DNA of 64,000 nt, taken from positions 1 to 64,000 of the forward strand of contig CAVTCJ010000021.1 in the NCBI GenBank assembly GCA_963733145.1, in the 5' to 3' direction. Shown here piece after piece: positions 27,450 to 35,814 of the stretch. Numbering within the stretch: the first letter of the stretch is position 1; each line of letters begins with the position of its first letter. Made by a program: the position numbers and the translations under genes. Source of the stretch: JAHIKV01 sp963733145. Its GTDB lineage: Bacteria > Planctomycetota > Planctomycetia > Pirellulales > Thermoguttaceae. Under the pieces are notes generated by a model. That model was not told where the DNA came from and ran no database searches. It saw only the letters and a program-made list of their open reading frames with translations.

Positions 27450-28277
27450 TTATTTCCGCTTCCGCCAGGCGTAGCAGATCAACCCGAACAGGCCCATGCC
27501 GAGCAGAGCCAGCGTGGACGGTTCGGGGATTGCCGCGCCGCCGATGTTGTCGATCATGCGATATTTGCCCAGAGAGGCCGTCCCAATATCCACTCGGACT
27601 CCGGTTCCGGTATAGGCGGAAGGTAGGCCGTTGCTGAACATGTTGGCGGAAGTGAAGGTGAGGTCGCCGCCGCCGGCCTTGGTGTCCACGGCGAGGTTGG
27701 TGGTCAAATCGATGGCCGTCAGCGTGACGGAGTTGGTTCCTGGATTCAAATGCGCGGTGATTCGATACCAAGTGTTGTCGCTGGCCGTCGCTCCCAGTCC
27801 GAAATTATCGGCTCCGAAAGCGGCTGCCCGGATATAGAATCTATTGTCTCCCCCGAAGCCAAATTGCACGGACGCCTCGCTATTGGCATTGTACGTTCCG
27901 CTTGCATTGAGATCGATCCAACCAAAAACGTTCAAGTTCATAGCGGTGTGATTCTGAAAATAGAAATCGGCCTGCATCGTGCCCGTTTCGGAATTATAAG
28001 TATTGACAGGGGTTCCGCCGATATAGCCTCCTCGTTGCGCGTCGACGGTTGTGTAATAGCAGATTGCGTTCCCGTTATTCAAACCGAGGGTGCTGGTGTC
28101 GACGACCGAAGGTGCGAGAGGGGCAGAGCCGGTATTAGGGCCCCAAGCGTCCGGTTGTCCTGTTAATAGACTACCTGGGGTGTAAGCCGGGTTGTCGAAG
28201 TCGATGAACGTGGCCCCAGCCGAAGTGACAAACGTGGTGGCCAACAAAACAGCCAATGCAATCGTCAAAGTTCTCAT
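27450..28277 (-). CDS. PEP-CTERM secreted protein (cassette D)
   Basis: The ATG at 28277 lies eight bases after GGAG. The 275-residue product has a signal peptide (LTIALAVLLATTFVTSAGA) and a beta-sandwich starting FIDFDNPAYTPGSLLTGQ, of the same general type as the cassette C protein. The tail is IPEPST, a hydrophobic helix and YAWRKRK. It is the secreted, exosortase-sorted member of cassette D. No enzymatic motif was seen. Confidence 0.87.
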   Translation of the reverse strand: MRTLTIALAVLLATTFVTSAGATFIDFDNPAYTPGSLLTGQPDAWGPNTGSAPLAPSVVDTSTLGLNNGNAICYYTTVDAQRGGYIGGTPVNTYNSETGTMQADFYFQNHTAMNLNVFGWIDLNASGTYNANSEASVQFGFGGDNRFYIRAAAFGADNFGLGATASDNTWYRITAHLNPGTNSVTLTAIDLTTNLAVDTKAGGGDLTFTSANMFSNGLPSAYTGTGVRVDIGTASLGKYRMIDNIGGAAIPEPSTLALLGMGLFGLICYAWRKRK

Positions 28278-28361
28278 GACAGTAACTCCAATAAAAAGTG
28301 TGAAACAAAACACGAACAACAAATCGAACAAAATATCAGGCAGACCATCCGCCCGAACTCC

Positions 28362-30236
28362 TCATTCCATTTTCAATGCTGAAAGCTGTTTTTCTTGGCC
28401 CTCCTTTCGATTTTTCGATTCGATAGCCGCCATTTTCAGCACGGGATCGCCGACGACGACGCAGTCGTCGCGGATGTCCTCTTCTCCGTTGATCGAAACC
28501 AGGGTCAAAAAGCGGTCGCTCGGGAGCAAGCTCGACGACCACTTTGACCGGACCGTCCTGCTGTCGGAGCCCCGTCTTCTGGAACTTCAGCCGCCCGTCG
28601 ACGAACACCAGGAAATCGGCCTTGCCGTCGGCCGACGAGGAGAACGGACGAGGATCGGCCAGGCCGACCAGCGGCATGGAACCGCTCGGGCCGCACGTCC
28701 CGGTATCTTTTTCGCATCGCTTCCAGGTCGAAAGTCATTCCCGCGCAGGCGTGAAAGGCGAGCAGCCCGCGGTGCGCGGGCATAAACTGCCCGGCCCGGG
28801 CAATCTCGAAAATCCAACCCGTGCCGCGATCCTTTGCCTCCACGTCGGCCGCACGGGCCCAGATCAGGCCGAACGTCTCGCCGGAAGCGTGGGAAAACTC
28901 TATAGCATGTCCGGCGGAATCAATTTGCACCGCAACCGTTGCGGCCGTCGGGAACGAACACGCCGTCGATCAACTCTTGCCAGTAGACCGGCCTGTATTG
29001 GCCGTCGCCGTGCCGCCACTCCGCCGAAAAGCCGAATTGCCTGATGCCACTGGTCTGATCGATTCCGCTTCCCCGCAGCCGCCCCAAACCGTTGCCGCCG
29101 GCGACGATGTCCAGCAGATCGAGTTCCGTCGGCGGCTGATAGAGGCGGCGGACGAACTGCGGCGGAACGCCGGCTTTGTCCCTCGGCAGCAACTCCACGA
29201 CGCCGGTGATGTTTTTTTCCACCCGGGCCGTTTCGTTCGCGTGCAACACCACGCTGCCCTCACCCCCTGCCCCGCTCCCGGTCGGAGAGGGGAGATTGTC
29301 GCCGACCGCTTGCACCCGCACCGCGCCGAGGAAGACGCGGGAAACAGTGTTGCCGTCCCGGCTCACTTCCACGCCGAACTCCGTGCCCAAGTCGGCGACG
29401 ATGGCCGTGGGTGTGCGGACTGAAAATAAGGCTGAAGGATGAAGGATGAAGGATGAAGGGGATTTGGGATTGGCCGCTTGCGGCTTCGCACCGGCCGCTG
29501 AAGCGGCCAGCCCTCCGATCTCTTTCTTCTCCACTTTAGCCGTCAGTTTACCCAGTGCCAGATAGCCGCCGGCGGCGGATTCTACTTGATACCGGCAGGG
29601 ACCTTCGAGAATCACCTTCGCGCCGCCGTCGTAAGTGATTTCCATCAGCCCGGCCGACAATGCGTAGTTGCGCCCCAGCGGAACCGAGGCGCCGGTGTAG
29701 GTTTGCGTCTCGGGATCGGCCCAGCGGCAGTCCTTCATGCCGGTGACGCGGCCGACGAAGACCAATTCGGGGGTGATGTCTCTCTGAACGGTCGGCGGTG
29801 ATTTGACCATCCCGGGATAGTGAGAGATTTTGTAGGCCCAACCGACCAGCAGCATCGCGCCGGTTATCACCACCGCCAGTAGATACGACAAGGGGCCGAC
29901 CTGGGAAAAGTAAGCGCCCATGCCCTGCCATCCGCCGCGAATCTCGATTGGCGGAACAACCGGAGAGATGAACCCCTCGTGCGCCGAAAATGCTTCGTCG
30001 CCGACACCGAAATCGGCCGCTGCGTCGTCCGTTGCCGAGGACAAAACGGCCATACGGTGCAGTTGATAGGCGTCGTGCAGGAAATCGACGTAGTATTGCC
30101 TGGCCGTCGGATTGCCGCGGACGAGTTCTTCGAGGCGTTGCAGCATTTCGTCCGTCAGCGCATCTTGCACGCAGGCGTCGGCCAGCAGATATACTTCGTC
30201 GCGCAGATCGGCGTCGTGTGGATTGAAGTCGGTCAC
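28362..30236 (-). CDS. FecR-domain anti-sigma/sensor with NPCBM-like C-terminus (cassette D), three frameshifts
   Basis: A GTG at 30236 overlaps the sigma stop as GTGA. The order is a cytoplasmic part (EVYLLADACVQDALTDEMLQ, ARQYYVDFLHDAYQLH), a membrane helix (LSYLLAVVITGAMLLVGWAY), FecR (VILEGPCRYQVESAAGGYL, TAIVADLGTEFGVEVSRDGN) and an NPCBM-like end closely similar to cassette C. Three indels are needed in the last third, near 28925, 28680 and 28525, after which the protein ends GDPVLKMAAIESKNRKEGQE and stops at 28362. The likely role is glycan sensing upstream of sigma D. A CTCCC/GGGAG palindrome (29256-29294) and 7-bp tandem repeats are translated within it. Confidence 0.8.
29256..29294. 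repeat. Diverged CTCCC/GGGAGAGGGG palindrome inside fecR-like gene D
   Basis: This copy reads CCCTCACCCCCTGCCCCGCT and continues through CGGAGAGGGGAG. It is translated as SPTGSGAGGEGS without breaking the frame. Confidence 0.7.
29434..29460. repeat. 7-bp tandem repeats (GAAGGAT) inside fecR-like gene D
   Basis: Three perfect GAAGGAT units and a partial fourth lie in the DNA for the same FecR loop that carries repeats in A, B and C. Downstream, 29472-29518 shares a stretch with cassette C (24114-24158) that includes GGCCGCTGAAGCGGCCAGCC. Confidence 0.8.
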
Positions 30237-30781
30237 GGGGCGTCCTCCCGTTTCAGTTCCCGCTCGACGCACTTCGCCAAATCTTGTCGCGTCCGCAGGA
30301 CCGATTTGCGGACCGCCTCGTAGGAGCGTCCGATCCGCTCGGCGACCTGCCGGATCGTCTCGCCGCCCCGGTAGCAGCGCAGCAGCAGCCCGCGCTGAGT
30401 CTCCGTCAGTATTTCGATGCACTTTTGCAGCACGCTGGCGCGGGCCTCGAGCCGCTCCGTCTCGGCGTTGAACGTCTCCGCCACCAGATCGATCGACTCC
30501 GGGCTAAGCTGCGGACGCCGCCGCGCCCGCTTGCGAAAGGCCAGCACGTGAAAATGGGCGATAGTCCGCGACCAGGCCCCGAAATCCTTGCTCGGATCGT
30601 ACCGGTCGAACTGCTCCCAGAGCTTCAGCCGCACTTCCTGGGCGATGTCTTCGGCGTCGGCCCAGTTGGGCAGCAGAGAATAGATGAACGCCTTCGTCCG
30701 TTCCTCATGCGCGCTGAGCAGGCGGAGGAATTGCTCCGTCCTGTCGTCGGTGCGTCGTTCATGGGATTCGGAGGAGGCCAA
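30233..30781 (-). CDS. ECF sigma factor, Rhodopirellula/Verrucomicrobium family (cassette D)
   Basis: The best start is a TTG at 30781 with GGAG about nine bases upstream; no in-frame ATG precedes the conserved region. The 182-residue product has sigma-2 (DAEDIAQEVRLKLWEQFDRY, DFGAWSRTIAHFHVLAFRKR) and a clear sigma-4 helix-turn-helix (ETIRQVAERIGRSYEAVRKS). It regulates cassette D and is followed by its FecR-type partner with a GTGA overlap. A TATAATAA box lies about 75 bases upstream. Confidence 0.9.
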   Translation of the reverse strand: MASSESHERRTDDRTEQFLRLLSAHEERTKAFIYSLLPNWADAEDIAQEVRLKLWEQFDRYDPSKDFGAWSRTIAHFHVLAFRKRARRRPQLSPESIDLVAETFNAETERLEARASVLQKCIEILTETQRGLLLRCYRGGETIRQVAERIGRSYEAVRKSVLRTRQDLAKCVERELKREDAP

Positions 30782-30854
30782 TTGTTGATCTCCACGATGG
30801 CGTGCAAACAGCCCGAAAGCGCCTTTCTCTCATGGAGAAACGCTTATTCTCTGC

Positions 30855-30863
30855 TTATAATAA
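30855..30863 (-). promoter_or_regulatory. Candidate -10 box upstream of sigma gene D
   Basis: The minus strand reads TTATTATAA. A TTGTCC about 19 bases further upstream could be a -35 element. The box is shared with cassettes A and C. Confidence 0.42.
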
Positions 30864-31042
30864 GCCGAGCCGCCGCGGATGGGACAATAATTTTCACGGA
30901 TCGAGCAATTTCCTCATTTTCCGTCTATATGGGACTCAACGGAAACTGAGAACGCGATCGGAAATCGTTCATTCAGCTCGCCCTTAAAGAACAGGGCGAC
31001 GAAAGAAAAGGGGGCGAACGCCTCGGCCGCGGCGGCGGCAAA

Positions 31043-32511
31043 TTATAACTCCTTGGAGCGGATGACAATCAGCTTCCGGATCTGCATGTCCTCCATCGTA
31101 TAGGGGATCCCGCCGACGCCCAAGCCCGATTCGCGCAGCCCGGCGAAGGGCATCCAATCGACGCGGAAGGCCGTGTGGTCGTTGATCATCACGGCCGAGG
31201 CGTTCAGGCGGCGGGACGCCCGCAGGGCCGTGTCCAAATTGCGGGTGAAGACGGCCGCCTGGAAGGCATAGGGCAGCGAGTTGGCGCGGGCGATGGCCTC
31301 ATCCAACTCGTCGTAGGTCGAGACGCAGACTACCGGGCCGAACACTTCGTGGGTCATCACTCGTGTGTCGGCCGGGGGATCGAAGAGGACCGTGGGGGCG
31401 TAGCAGGTGATGGGCTGGACAGGTTGGGAACCGGCTCCATTGATTGCCCGGCCGCCGCACAACAGCGTGGCCCCCTGCTGAACGGCCTCTTGCACCCATT
31501 GGTCCACCCGTTCGACTTCGCTTTCGCGGATCAGGGGGCCGACTTCGGTGTCCGGAAGGGTAGGGTCGCCCACCTTGAGAGCGCGCGGCCATCTCCGCCA
31601 GGCGATCGGCCAGCGTGCGGGCGATCTCCCGCTGGGCGAAGATCCGCTGAACCGAGACGCAGACCTGGCCGGCGTGGTAGAAGCCGGCCTTCGACAACAG
31701 CGGCAGGGCGTAATCCAGGTCGGCGTCGGCGGCAACGATCACCGGGGCGACCCCGCCGTGCTCCAGCGAACAGCGCGCGCCCGGCGCCAAGCGAGACCGC
31801 AATGGCCAACCCACGTCTCCGCTGCCGATGAAGGTGAAAAAGCCGACGCGGGGGTCGGCCACCATCGTCTGCGCCAGGTCCCGATCGGCGGTCACCAGCG
31901 GCTGGCACCACTCGTCGGGCAGCCCGGCCTCGCGGAGGATTTGCACGAAGCGGAAGCACGAAAGGGGCGTCGCCTTGGCCGGCTTGACCACCACCGGGCA
32001 GCCGGCCGCAATCGCCGGACCGACTTGATGGGCAATCAGATTCAGGGGGTGATTGAAGGCGCTGAAGGCCAGCACCACGCCGATCGGCTCGTGATGGGTG
32101 AAGGCCAGGCGTCCGACCGAGGCGGCGTTGCGGTCCATCGGCACCTCGACGCCCGCCTGGGTGCGGAGGTGCTCGGCGCAGAGCCGGACGCTATCGACCG
32201 CCCGATCGGCCTCGACCAGCGAATCCATCAAGCGGCTTGCCGCCTTCGCGGGCCGCTTCGAGGGCCAGTTGCTCGCGGCGGTCCTGGATGATGGCGGCGG
32301 TCCGTCGGAGGATCTCGATCCGCCGGCCCGGTGCAAGCCAGCCGTCGCGGTTGCGAAAGAGGGCCTGGGCCGTGGCCAAAGCCCGGTCCGCGCCGGCCCG
32401 ATCGACTTGCTCGACGGTGGCGATCGGGGAGCGATCGAAGGGGGCGTGGATTTGTGCCGCTTTGGCGGCGGGCGCGGCGCCGGGAACCATCAAGGGAAAA
32501 TGTACTGGCAT
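31043..32511 (-). CDS. Aldehyde dehydrogenase family protein, two frameshifts
   Basis: The ATG at 32511 follows GGAGG. Three frames join into one protein of about 490 residues with shifts near 32236 (one extra G) and 31590. Visible family features are the cofactor-binding region (GVVLAFSAFNHPLNLIAHQV, CPVVVKPAKATPLSCFRFVQ), the glycine motif FTFIGSGDVG, the catalytic Glu in LEHGGVAPVIV and the catalytic Cys in HAGQVCVSVQRIF. The last resembles phosphonoacetaldehyde and related non-phosphorylating dehydrogenases. It oxidises an aldehyde to an acid with NAD(P). It lies directly downstream of the acetolactate-synthase-like gene, and the two may handle the product of a decarboxylation or C-C cleavage. 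The substrate is not known. Confidence 0.85.
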
Positions 32512-32571
32512 GATACTTGTCCCTCCGTCTAATTCTCTCCCGGATGGAGAGGATCCCATGGATCTTTTGAG

Positions 32572-32688
32572 AGTCAGATAAGTAATGCAACCGTTTAGCG
32601 GCCGACGGTACGTCGGCCTGCGACGGAACATGGGCCGTCGTACCGACGGCCGCTAAACAGATGTTGCATGAGTTTTCTGCACATCAAT
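32572..32688. repeat. 117-bp MITE-like palindromic element, copy 1
   Basis: The element starts AGTCAGATAAGTAATGCAAC. It carries a long palindrome (GTTTAGCGGCCGACGGTACG ... CCGACGGCCGCTAAAC) and ends TGAGTTTTCTGCACATCAAT at the acetolactate-synthase-like stop codon. A second copy of the same length, about 90% identical by eye, is at 60814-60930. Confidence 0.85.
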
Positions 32689-34322
32689 CATACCGGACAA
32701 ACCATTTTGTTCAGCCGCTCGCTCAGTTTCATGTTCTCCGAATAATCGACGGGGCAATCGACCACGACGACCGTGTCGTCGGCGATCGCCTGGCGGAGGA
32801 TCGGCAGCAGTTCATCGGCCGCGCCGACGCGGTAGCCCTTGGCGCCGAAACTCTCGGCATATTTCACGAAATCGGGGTTGGAAAAGGCGACGTGGTTCGA
32901 TCGCCCGTAACGCTGCAACTGGTGCCATTCGATCAGCCCGTAGCCGCCGTCGTTCCAGATCACGATCACCATCGGGGTGCCGATCCGCAGGGCCGTTTCA
33001 ATCTCCTGCGAGTTCATCATGAAGCCGGCGTCGCCGACCACGGCCGCGACGGTCGTCTCGGGGAAGGCCAGTTTGGCGGCGATGGCCCCCGGCACGGCGA
33101 TGCCCATCGCCGCGAAGCCGTTGGAGATAATGCACGTATTGGGCCGTTCGGGCTGGTACAGCCGGGCCATCCAGATCTTGTGGGCGCCCACGTCGCAGAT
33201 CACGGTGCCATGGGCGGCGAAGGCCCGCTGCAAGTCCCACACCAGCCGCTGCGGCTTCAGGGGGAAGCTGGCGTCGTCGGCGTAGGCCGAAATCTCGTCC
33301 ATGATGGCCCGCCACAGGCTGGCGGGAAACAGCTTCTGGGGCGGCACGAGGTCGGCGATGGCGTCCAGCGCGGCGCCGATGTCGCCCACCACCTCGACGC
33401 TCGCCGCGTAATACTCATCGACTTCCGCCGGCACGTCGTCGATGTGAATGATCTGCCGATGCTTGTCGGGATGCCAGCGGTTGGGATGGTACTCGACCAT
33501 GTCGTAGCCCACGCAGACGATCACGTCGGCGCGGTCGAAGCCGCAGGCCACCACGTCGCGCCGCTGCAGGCCGACGGTCCCCAGCCACAGCGGATGCGAG
33601 AAGGGGACCACGCCCTTGGCCATGAACGTGTTGACCACCGGGATGTTCAGCCTCTCGGCGAACCGGACCAGCCGGTCCACGGCCCGCGCGCGGATCACGC
33701 CGTTGCCGGCCAGGATCAGCGGATACTTGGCCGCTGGAGAGGATCTCGACCGCCTGCTGGATGCGTTCGGCCGCCGCCATCGACCGCAGGGGGTGGCTGA
33801 GCGGCCAGCGGATCGCCGTCGGCGAGTTCCATGTTGGCGACGTTTTCGGGAAAGTCGATGAAGCTGACGCCCGGCTTCTCGGCCTGGGCCTGCTTGAACG
33901 CCTTGCGGACCACCTCGGCGAATCGTCTCCGGCTCGACGACCTGGATGCTGTATTTCGAGATCGGGCGGAAGAGATTGACCAGATCGAGATACTGGTGGC
34001 TCTCCTTGTGCATCCGCACGGTCGACGACTGGCCCGAGATGGCCACCAGCGGGGCGTGGTCCATGTTGGCGTCGGCCACGCCGGTGACGAGGTTCGTCGC
34101 CCCCGGCCCCAGGGTGGCCAGACAGACGCCCGCCCGGCCGGTCAGCCGGCCGTAGACGTCGGCCATGAAGGCGGCGGCCTGTTCGTGCCGGGTGGTGATG
34201 AAGCGGATCTTGCTGTGCTCCAGGGCCTCGAGGATTTCGATATTTTCCTCGCCGGGGAGGCCAAAAATGATCTCCACGCCCTCGTTTTCCAAACAGCGGA
34301 CGAATAACTCGGCAGCTTTCAC
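32688..34322 (-). CDS. Acetolactate synthase large-subunit-like ThDP enzyme, internal frameshifts
   Basis: The start is taken at the GTG at 34322 (VKAAELFVRCLENEG), the usual beginning of this family; no clear ribosome-binding site is seen. It shows the catalytic Glu region (FITTRHEQAAAFMADVYGRL), LGPGATNLVTGVADANMDH, the ThDP-binding GDAGFMMNSQEIETALR and a later NDGGYGLIEWHQ. Between about 33735 and 33925 the reading frame wanders, and the family sequence (MVRKAFKQAQAEKPGVSFID, MAAAERIQQAVEILSSG) needs three small indels that cancel out. It condenses or cleaves 2-oxo acids. The next gene is an aldehyde dehydrogenase and no regulatory subunit is nearby, so branched-chain amino acid synthesis is less likely. 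Confidence 0.85.
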   Translation of the reverse strand: MKAAELFVRCLENEGVEIIFGLPGEENIEILEALEHSKIRFITTRHEQAAAFMADVYGRLTGRAGVCLATLGPGATNLVTGVADANMDHAPLVAISGQSSTVRMHKESHQYLDLVNLFRPISKYSIQVVEPETIRRGGPQGVQAGPGREAGRQLHRLSRKRRQHGTRRRRSAGRSATPCGRWRRPNASSRRSRSSPAAKYPLILAGNGVIRARAVDRLVRFAERLNIPVVNTFMAKGVVPFSHPLWLGTVGLQRRDVVACGFDRADVIVCVGYDMVEYHPNRWHPDKHRQIIHIDDVPAEVDEYYAASVEVVGDIGAALDAIADLVPPQKLFPASLWRAIMDEISAYADDASFPLKPQRLVWDLQRAFAAHGTVICDVGAHKIWMARLYQPERPNTCIISNGFAAMGIAVPGAIAAKLAFPETTVAAVVGDAGFMMNSQEIETALRIGTPMVIVIWNDGGYGLIEWHQLQRYGRSNHVAFSNPDFVKYAESFGAKGYRVGAADELLPILRQAIADDTVVVVDCPVDYSENMKLSERLNKMVCPV

Positions 34323-34425
34323 AAGTGCAATGATACGGGTGAGTTGTGGCGGAGTCAATCGGGTGTGGCGACTATCTCTGGCGGAGGATTGAAACTGGGG
34401 AGATTGAAACGGGTATGCAGCCAGT

Positions 34426-35679
34426 TTATGGGGCCGATTGCCTTTGACCGGCCGCGGCGCGATTCAGCATGACGGTGAAGGTGGCGCCTTGTCCGAGGGC
34501 GCTGCGGACCTCGATTCGCCCGCCCATCTCGGAGATCAACATCCGGCACAGTCCCAGGCCCAGGCCGGTTCCGCCACTGTCGGCGCGAGTGGTGTAGAAG
34601 GGCTCGAAGATGCGTTCCAGATCGACGCGCGGGATGCCCACCCCCGTGTCGCCGACGTCGATCGCCACGGACCCCATCTGGTCTTCGTCCTTGCTGCCGA
34701 GCGAGTAGGTCCGCAGGGTGAGCGTTCCGCCGTCGGGCATGGCGCTCAGGGCGTTGGTGCAGAGGTTGAAGAGGACTTCCTGCAAGGTGTAGGGATCGCC
34801 CTCGACCGGGGCGACGTTGCCCAGTTCTTTCTGGACGCGGACGTTTCGCGGAATGCCGGCGCCGAACACCTCCAAGGTGGCTTCGACCGCCTGATTCACG
34901 TCGGTGCTTTGCAGCGTGATGCCCTTGGGCCGGGCGAAGGCCTGCACCCGCTTCGCCGTCCGCTCGATCCGCTCCAGGGCCTCGGACATCATCTCCACGT
35001 ATTCGGTCAGATGCGGCTCGTCCTGGACGCGGCGGCCGATGCGGGCGAGGCAATTTTGCACGCCGTCCAGCGGATTGGCGATCTGATGGGCGATGCCCGC
35101 CACCAACTGACCGATTCCCAGCATCTTCTCCTTCTGGCGGAGTTCGGCGTGTGCCCGATCGACGTAGCGGCGGATCGAGGTGGTGAAGTAGACCGCCATC
35201 CAGAGGGCGCTGGAAAATGCCACGAACACGCCCAGCAGATCGAGTCCCTCGGGCAGGGCCGGAGGCGGCTGATTGGGATGAAACCGCAAGGGGAACGGCG
35301 GAATCCAGTGGAGATAGAGCAACAGCAGCACGCCGCCGACCATTGCCGAGGCCAAACCGGCGAAAAAATACGGCGCCCAGCCGCGGAGATACATGCCCGC
35401 GATTATCATGTGAAACACGAAATAGAACAGGAACGGGTTGCGCGGCATGTCGGAAAAATACAACAGCAGCGTCAGGGCGATCAGATCGAGCAGGATTTGC
35501 AGGAAGATGATCCGATCGACTTCCCGCGGGTCGGGCGAGGCGTCGCGCTGGACGAGATAGAAGACCAGGTTGTAGAGGACCATCGCCGCGTCCACAGCGT
35601 ACAGGGGGAGCGGATTGGCCAAAATCCCCAGCAGCGAAGAGGCGGTCCAGGTGGCGGCGAACACCGCCCCGCACGCCAC
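34426..35679 (-). CDS. Membrane sensor histidine kinase
   Basis: This protein of about 417 residues starts with four to six membrane helices (LPLYAVDAAMVLYNLVFYLV, DLIALTLLLYFSDM, FHMIIAGMYLRGWAPYFFAG, AMVGGVLLLLYLHWI) and then a kinase core. The phosphorylated His lies in GQLVAGIAHQIANPLDG. The ATP-binding boxes are N (EVLFNLCTNALSAM), G1 (DVGDTGVGIP), F (IFEPFYTT) and G2 (GGTGLGLGL). No PAS domain or response regulator is adjacent. The GTG at 35679 is the first in-frame usable codon, but in-frame sequence upstream (RRRWLVSLRW) suggests the true start may lie up to about 60 bases further, perhaps behind another indel. The signal is unknown. Confidence 0.87.
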   Translation of the reverse strand: MACGAVFAATWTASSLLGILANPLPLYAVDAAMVLYNLVFYLVQRDASPDPREVDRIIFLQILLDLIALTLLLYFSDMPRNPFLFYFVFHMIIAGMYLRGWAPYFFAGLASAMVGGVLLLLYLHWIPPFPLRFHPNQPPPALPEGLDLLGVFVAFSSALWMAVYFTTSIRRYVDRAHAELRQKEKMLGIGQLVAGIAHQIANPLDGVQNCLARIGRRVQDEPHLTEYVEMMSEALERIERTAKRVQAFARPKGITLQSTDVNQAVEATLEVFGAGIPRNVRVQKELGNVAPVEGDPYTLQEVLFNLCTNALSAMPDGGTLTLRTYSLGSKDEDQMGSVAIDVGDTGVGIPRVDLERIFEPFYTTRADSGGTGLGLGLCRMLISEMGGRIEVRSALGQGATFTVMLNRAAAGQRQSAP

Positions 35680-35745
35680 CCAACGCAGCGAAACCAGCCA
35701 GCGACGCCTTCCGGTGGGAGTTTCATGGCGAGCGGCGAATCAACC

Positions 35746-35775
35746 TTCGTTTAGCCCGGCGTGCTTGCCGGGAGG
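35746..35775. repeat. GTTTAGCCCGGCG-type palindrome
   Basis: TTTAGCCCGGCGTGCTTGCC-GGG belongs to the GTTTAGCCCCGGCGTCC family that recurs at 40347-40425, 42194-42222 and about 52795-52822. Confidence 0.6.
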
Positions 35776-35786
35776 GAGCAGGTTTT

Positions 35787-35813
35787 GATGCGGTCACAAT
35801 CTGTGACCGCATC
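35787..35813 (-). terminator. Perfect hairpin after the retropepsin-like gene
   Basis: GATGCGGTCACA and TGTGACCGCATC are perfect 12-base arms with a three-base loop, one base beyond the stop codon of the protease gene. There is no T-run, so it may be a processing or stabilising hairpin rather than an intrinsic terminator. Confidence 0.5.
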
Positions 35814-35814
35814 A

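Noticed and set aside
24975..30781. Programmed frameshifting in the fecR-like genes
   Set aside because: The break sites differ among paralogues, lack a common slippery sequence, and unrelated genes in the window show the same kind of break. Sequencing indels explain them more simply.
34355..35683. A 442-codon frame overlapping the histidine kinase
   Set aside because: The overlapping frame 34426-35679 carries all kinase motifs and the membrane helices; this one is Arg/Pro-rich shadow sequence.
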